Positions 6,360-8,403 of a stretch of DNA of 8,403 nt are shown piece by piece. The translations under genes and the position numbers were made by a program. A model generated the notes under the pieces. It did not search any database and had not been told where the DNA came from. It worked only from the letters and a program-made list of their open reading frames with translations. The DNA is from Clostridia bacterium. GTDB taxonomy: Bacteria > Bacillota > Clostridia > TANB77 > CAG-508. How positions within the stretch are numbered: the first letter of the stretch is position 1; each line of letters begins with the position of its first letter. The DNA is taken from the NCBI GenBank assembly GCA_900768805.1, contig CAAGEF010000284.1:1-8403 (forward strand), read 5' to 3'.

Positions 6360-6386
6360 CTATTGAATTTAAAATAGTTACTTTTT
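6351..6386. terminator. Bidirectional terminator between tetR-like gene and third hydrolase
   Basis: A perfect 14-bp stem (6351-6364 with 6373-6386; AAAAAGTAACTATT and its complement) with an 8-base loop. The tetR stop TAA is inside the left arm. Plus-strand RNA ends in TTTTT; minus-strand RNA ends in a run of seven Ts before GCTG. It serves the convergent genes on either side. Confidence 0.85.
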
Positions 6387-6411
6387 AATTAACATTATTC
6401 TGTCTTTTTTC

Positions 6412-7500
6412 CTAGATATTTTCTTTGAGCCAGTTAATATACTCATTCATATAATATTCTTGAGCAATACCATGATCTTGATTTTTACACTCTACAACTG
6501 TTACATTTACATCTTTATCTTTGGCATAGTTTATATATTTTTTAGTTTCTTCCATACCCACCATACCATCTTTAGTTCCATAAACAATAAACTGTTTTAC
6601 ATCTTGCGAAGTTATATGCCTATATAAGTCTGTTTTTTCCAAAAGTTTATTTCTTGTTTCATCATTTCTTACATCTTTAGAATTAAACAAAGCAAATAGT
6701 ATTGGTACATTGTATCTAAAACTTAAAGCAGGATAAATCATTGCCGAACTACTAACTTTATCATCAACTAAATCTATTTCATCTGTAACATAGTCTTTTG
6801 GAAAAAAGTCATTTCCTTGAATTACATTTATAAATGTTCCAATTTCATTACCACCTGCACTAAAACCAATTAAACTAATCTTATTTTTATCTATATGATA
6901 ATCTTCTGAATGAAATCTAATATATCTAATTGCTCTTTGCACATCTAAATATGGAATTGGATATTCATAAGGATTAGTTCTATAATGAAGAACAAAAGCA
7001 TTTATTCCATTTTTATTTAAAGTTTCTGCTATATCTTTTCCTTCGCTTGTTGTTCCATCTATCGATTTGTAACCGAATCCACCACCACAGATAACTATTA
7101 CAGCAGAATCACTATTATCCACTAAATATGGAATAATATATGGCTCATCCTCGTATGTTTCCTTTTCATATCCACCCTTTATTTCATATAAATATGTAAA
7201 AGTATCAATAGTCTTTTCTTCATCTACATATTTTTTGTTTACAATAGCATTCACAAATTTAAGTGTTGCCAATAATGTATTTTTTTTACTATAATCAATA
7301 TTCATATCTTCTAGTTTGCTTTTCGTACTATTCCCTGCAACCATTTCGCTCCAAATGTTTATTTTTCTGCCATAGTCTGCTACTTCTTGTGTTCCAATTC
7401 CCATTGAACTTGCACTTTTTAATAATATAAAAATTCCAATTACTATTAAAATAATGATTACAAGCAAGATAATACCAATTACTTTTATTACTTTTTTCAA
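6412..7500 (-). CDS. Membrane-anchored alpha/beta hydrolase (esterase-like), TTG start
   Basis: A 362-residue protein with a basic start and a long hydrophobic anchor at about 5-27 (VIKVIGIILLVIIILIVIG), then an extracytoplasmic region. An approximately 100-residue segment without recognised motifs precedes the catalytic core: oxyanion motif CGGGFGY (138-144), nucleophile elbow GFSAGG (212-217, Ser214), acid Asp311 in YGTKDGMV and base His343 in the QDHGI stretch. This is the esterase/BD-FAE style with the Gly-rich HGGG-like loop, here with Cys in place of His. The start is TTG 7500 with GAGGAG nine bases upstream; no usable ATG was seen upstream. It is monocistronic, ends in TAG 6412-6414 and converges on the tetR gene. 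It resembles the 5633-4656 enzyme in motif layout and may be a distant paralogue. Confidence 0.83.
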   Translation of the reverse strand: MKKVIKVIGIILLVIIILIVIGIFILLKSASSMGIGTQEVADYGRKINIWSEMVAGNSTKSKLEDMNIDYSKKNTLLATLKFVNAIVNKKYVDEEKTIDTFTYLYEIKGGYEKETYEDEPYIIPYLVDNSDSAVIVICGGGFGYKSIDGTTSEGKDIAETLNKNGINAFVLHYRTNPYEYPIPYLDVQRAIRYIRFHSEDYHIDKNKISLIGFSAGGNEIGTFINVIQGNDFFPKDYVTDEIDLVDDKVSSSAMIYPALSFRYNVPILFALFNSKDVRNDETRNKLLEKTDLYRHITSQDVKQFIVYGTKDGMVGMEETKKYINYAKDKDVNVTVVECKNQDHGIAQEYYMNEYINWLKENI

Positions 7501-7658
7501 CTTTTGAATCTCCTCTATATATTGACTATCTAATTTTTGTCAAGTCCTTTTTTATAAATTTATTATATTATTTTTTTGTATGGCAAACAAGCGAAAATGA
7601 TATATTTTTTTAAAAATTGTATCTTTTTCACTTCTTTTATGATAAAATTCAATTATAG
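7501..7658. other. AT-rich intergenic region between hydrolase and IS110 transposase
   Basis: About 158 bases, all very AT-rich, with no ORF. It holds the candidate hydrolase promoter, a short perfect palindrome TTTTATGATAAAA at 7635-7647 and the arms TTGAC/GTCAA around 7522-7543. I see no clear terminator for the transposase here, so read-through into the hydrolase is possible. The right end of the IS element should lie here but cannot be placed. Confidence 0.5.
7562..7590 (-). promoter_or_regulatory. Candidate promoter of the third hydrolase
   Basis: On the minus strand TTGTTT (7585-7590) and TATAAT (7562-7567) are 17 bases apart, which leaves a leader of about 55 bases before TTG 7500. 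A perfect TTGACA (7538-7543) with TATATA at 16 bases is also present but would start transcription at or inside the ribosome site, so I prefer the upstream pair. Confidence 0.45.
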
Positions 7659-8403
7659 TTATTTTTCTAAGAATTGTTTATTATTTTTGCACATAGAATA
7701 TAACATTCTTAGGATTTTTGTAGAACAAGCAGTTAGGCTTTCGTAGTAGTGTTTGCCTTCTGCTTTTTTATTTTGGTAATAAATATATACTGGATGGCTT
7801 GGACATTGATGTCCTAGTTTTACTACCATTTGGCTTATATTAAATAATATCCATCTTACATATTTATCTCCTCTTTTTGATATTGATCCATGAACATTTA
7901 TACTTTTACCTGATTGAATTATTGTTGGATCTAGTCCACAAAATGCTATTAACTGTTTGTGATTATCAAATCTTGTAATATCGCCTAGTTCTCCTAATAA
8001 TTCTGCTGTTAATACTTCTCCAATTCCATAAAACGAATTAATGATTTTAAAATAAGGTGATTGCTTTGCTGTTTCTATCATTTTTTCTTTTATCTCATTC
8101 ACATTTTTTATGTTTTCTTGCAATATCCCAGCTATATCTGATAAGTTCTTAACATCTGAATGGTCTTTATCTATTCCTGGATAAGAATTGCTAGCAATAT
8201 CTTTTATTTCATGTGCTAATCTTTTGTAGTAATAGTCATGTCTTGAATTTGTTTTATATAAATTATTATATAAAGCATCTGCTCTTTTTTCTTTAACTAT
8301 ATAAGCATGGGGAAATGCTTTTATAAAATTTAATGCTGTTTCTTCATAAATTCTACTACTTTTAAATATTTCTTCTAACTCTGGAAAACATATATTTATT
8401 AAT
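7659..8403 (-). CDS. IS110-family transposase, 3' portion (5' end outside window)
   Basis: The frame is open from the right window edge to TAA 7659-7661, giving 247 residues. A start at 8123 would be a TTG in mid-protein; the frame continues upstream with sensible sequence. The first ~90 residues (FPELEEIFKSSRIYEE... then a charged helical stretch) fit the end of the RuvC-like DEDD domain and the coiled coil. About 117-205 is the Transposase_20 domain: INSFYGIGEVLTAELLGELG, then FCGLDPTIIQSGKS, GSISKRGDKYVRWILF and the conserved helix after it. A Ser near 164 in the QSGKS loop is the likely catalytic serine. Full family members are around 400 residues, so roughly a third is missing. No frameshift is seen, so it may be intact. 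Confidence 0.88.
   Translation of the reverse strand, partial: LINICFPELEEIFKSSRIYEETALNFIKAFPHAYIVKEKRADALYNNLYKTNSRHDYYYKRLAHEIKDIASNSYPGIDKDHSDVKNLSDIAGILQENIKNVNEIKEKMIETAKQSPYFKIINSFYGIGEVLTAELLGELGDITRFDNHKQLIAFCGLDPTIIQSGKSINVHGSISKRGDKYVRWILFNISQMVVKLGHQCPSHPVYIYYQNKKAEGKHYYESLTACSTKILRMLYSMCKNNKQFLEK
7659..8403 (-). mobile_element. IS110-family insertion sequence, partial
   Basis: Inferred from the transposase. This family is flanked by little or no terminal inverted repeat and makes no long target duplication, so ends cannot be read from one side. The 3' end should lie somewhere in 7501-7658. IS110 elements carry a guide (bridge) RNA, in one subgroup upstream of the transposase and in the IS1111 subgroup downstream; the upstream side is outside the window. 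Confidence 0.6.

Noticed and set aside
7515..7543. TTGACA-N16-TATATA as the main promoter of the third hydrolase
   Set aside because: Transcription would start at or within the GAGGAG ribosome site, leaving no leader; the upstream pair fits better.
7522..7543. TTGAC/GTCAA arms as an operator
   Set aside because: Only five bases per arm in very AT-rich DNA; too weak to call.
7659..8123. A complete 154-residue protein starting at 8123
   Set aside because: The codon is TTG without a clear ribosome site and the frame stays open to the window edge with residues that fit the IS110 transposase.

Overview
The window is strongly AT-rich, uses the standard code (TGA is a stop, TGG encodes Trp) and has GGAGG-type ribosome binding sites, some TTG starts, tight operons and short intrinsic terminators. 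With AbrB-type and TetR-type regulators and membrane-anchored hydrolases, this points to a low-GC Gram-positive bacterium, most likely a Clostridia-like Firmicute. The genus cannot be told from the sequence.

Layout. (1) 1-213 (+): the C-terminal end of a TetR-like regulator cut by the window edge. It converges on the next gene across a hairpin. (2) 244-942 (-): a cytoplasmic SGNH/GDSL hydrolase with its own promoter. (3) 1046-3548 (-): a four-gene operon of AbrB-type regulator, ABC ATPase, ABC-2 permease and leucine-carboxyl-methyltransferase-family O-methyltransferase. A short leader with a terminator-like hairpin precedes it. (4) 3729-5758 (-): a second operon of a 42-residue hydrophobic protein and two N-terminally anchored alpha/beta hydrolases. 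It is divergent from (5) 5886-6359 (+), a TetR-family regulator. Four copies of TGTAACA lie in the shared intergenic region. (6) 6412-7500 (-): a third anchored alpha/beta hydrolase with a TTG start. (7) 7659-8403 (-): the C-terminal two-thirds or so of an IS110-family transposase running off the right edge.

How the genes may work together. The TetR protein probably represses the divergent hydrolase operon and itself. The three anchored hydrolases all keep a Ser-Asp-His triad and would act outside the membrane on esters or similar bonds; their substrates are unknown. The AbrB/ABC/methyltransferase operon looks like a self-contained export cassette with a small-molecule O-methyltransferase. 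The unusual features are the transcription signals. At two operon boundaries the -35 of the next promoter sits in the loop of the previous operon's terminator, and both share the 17-mer CCTTTTATGTTATAATC. A third promoter overlaps the leader hairpin in front of abrB. No CRISPR array, tRNA or rRNA was seen.
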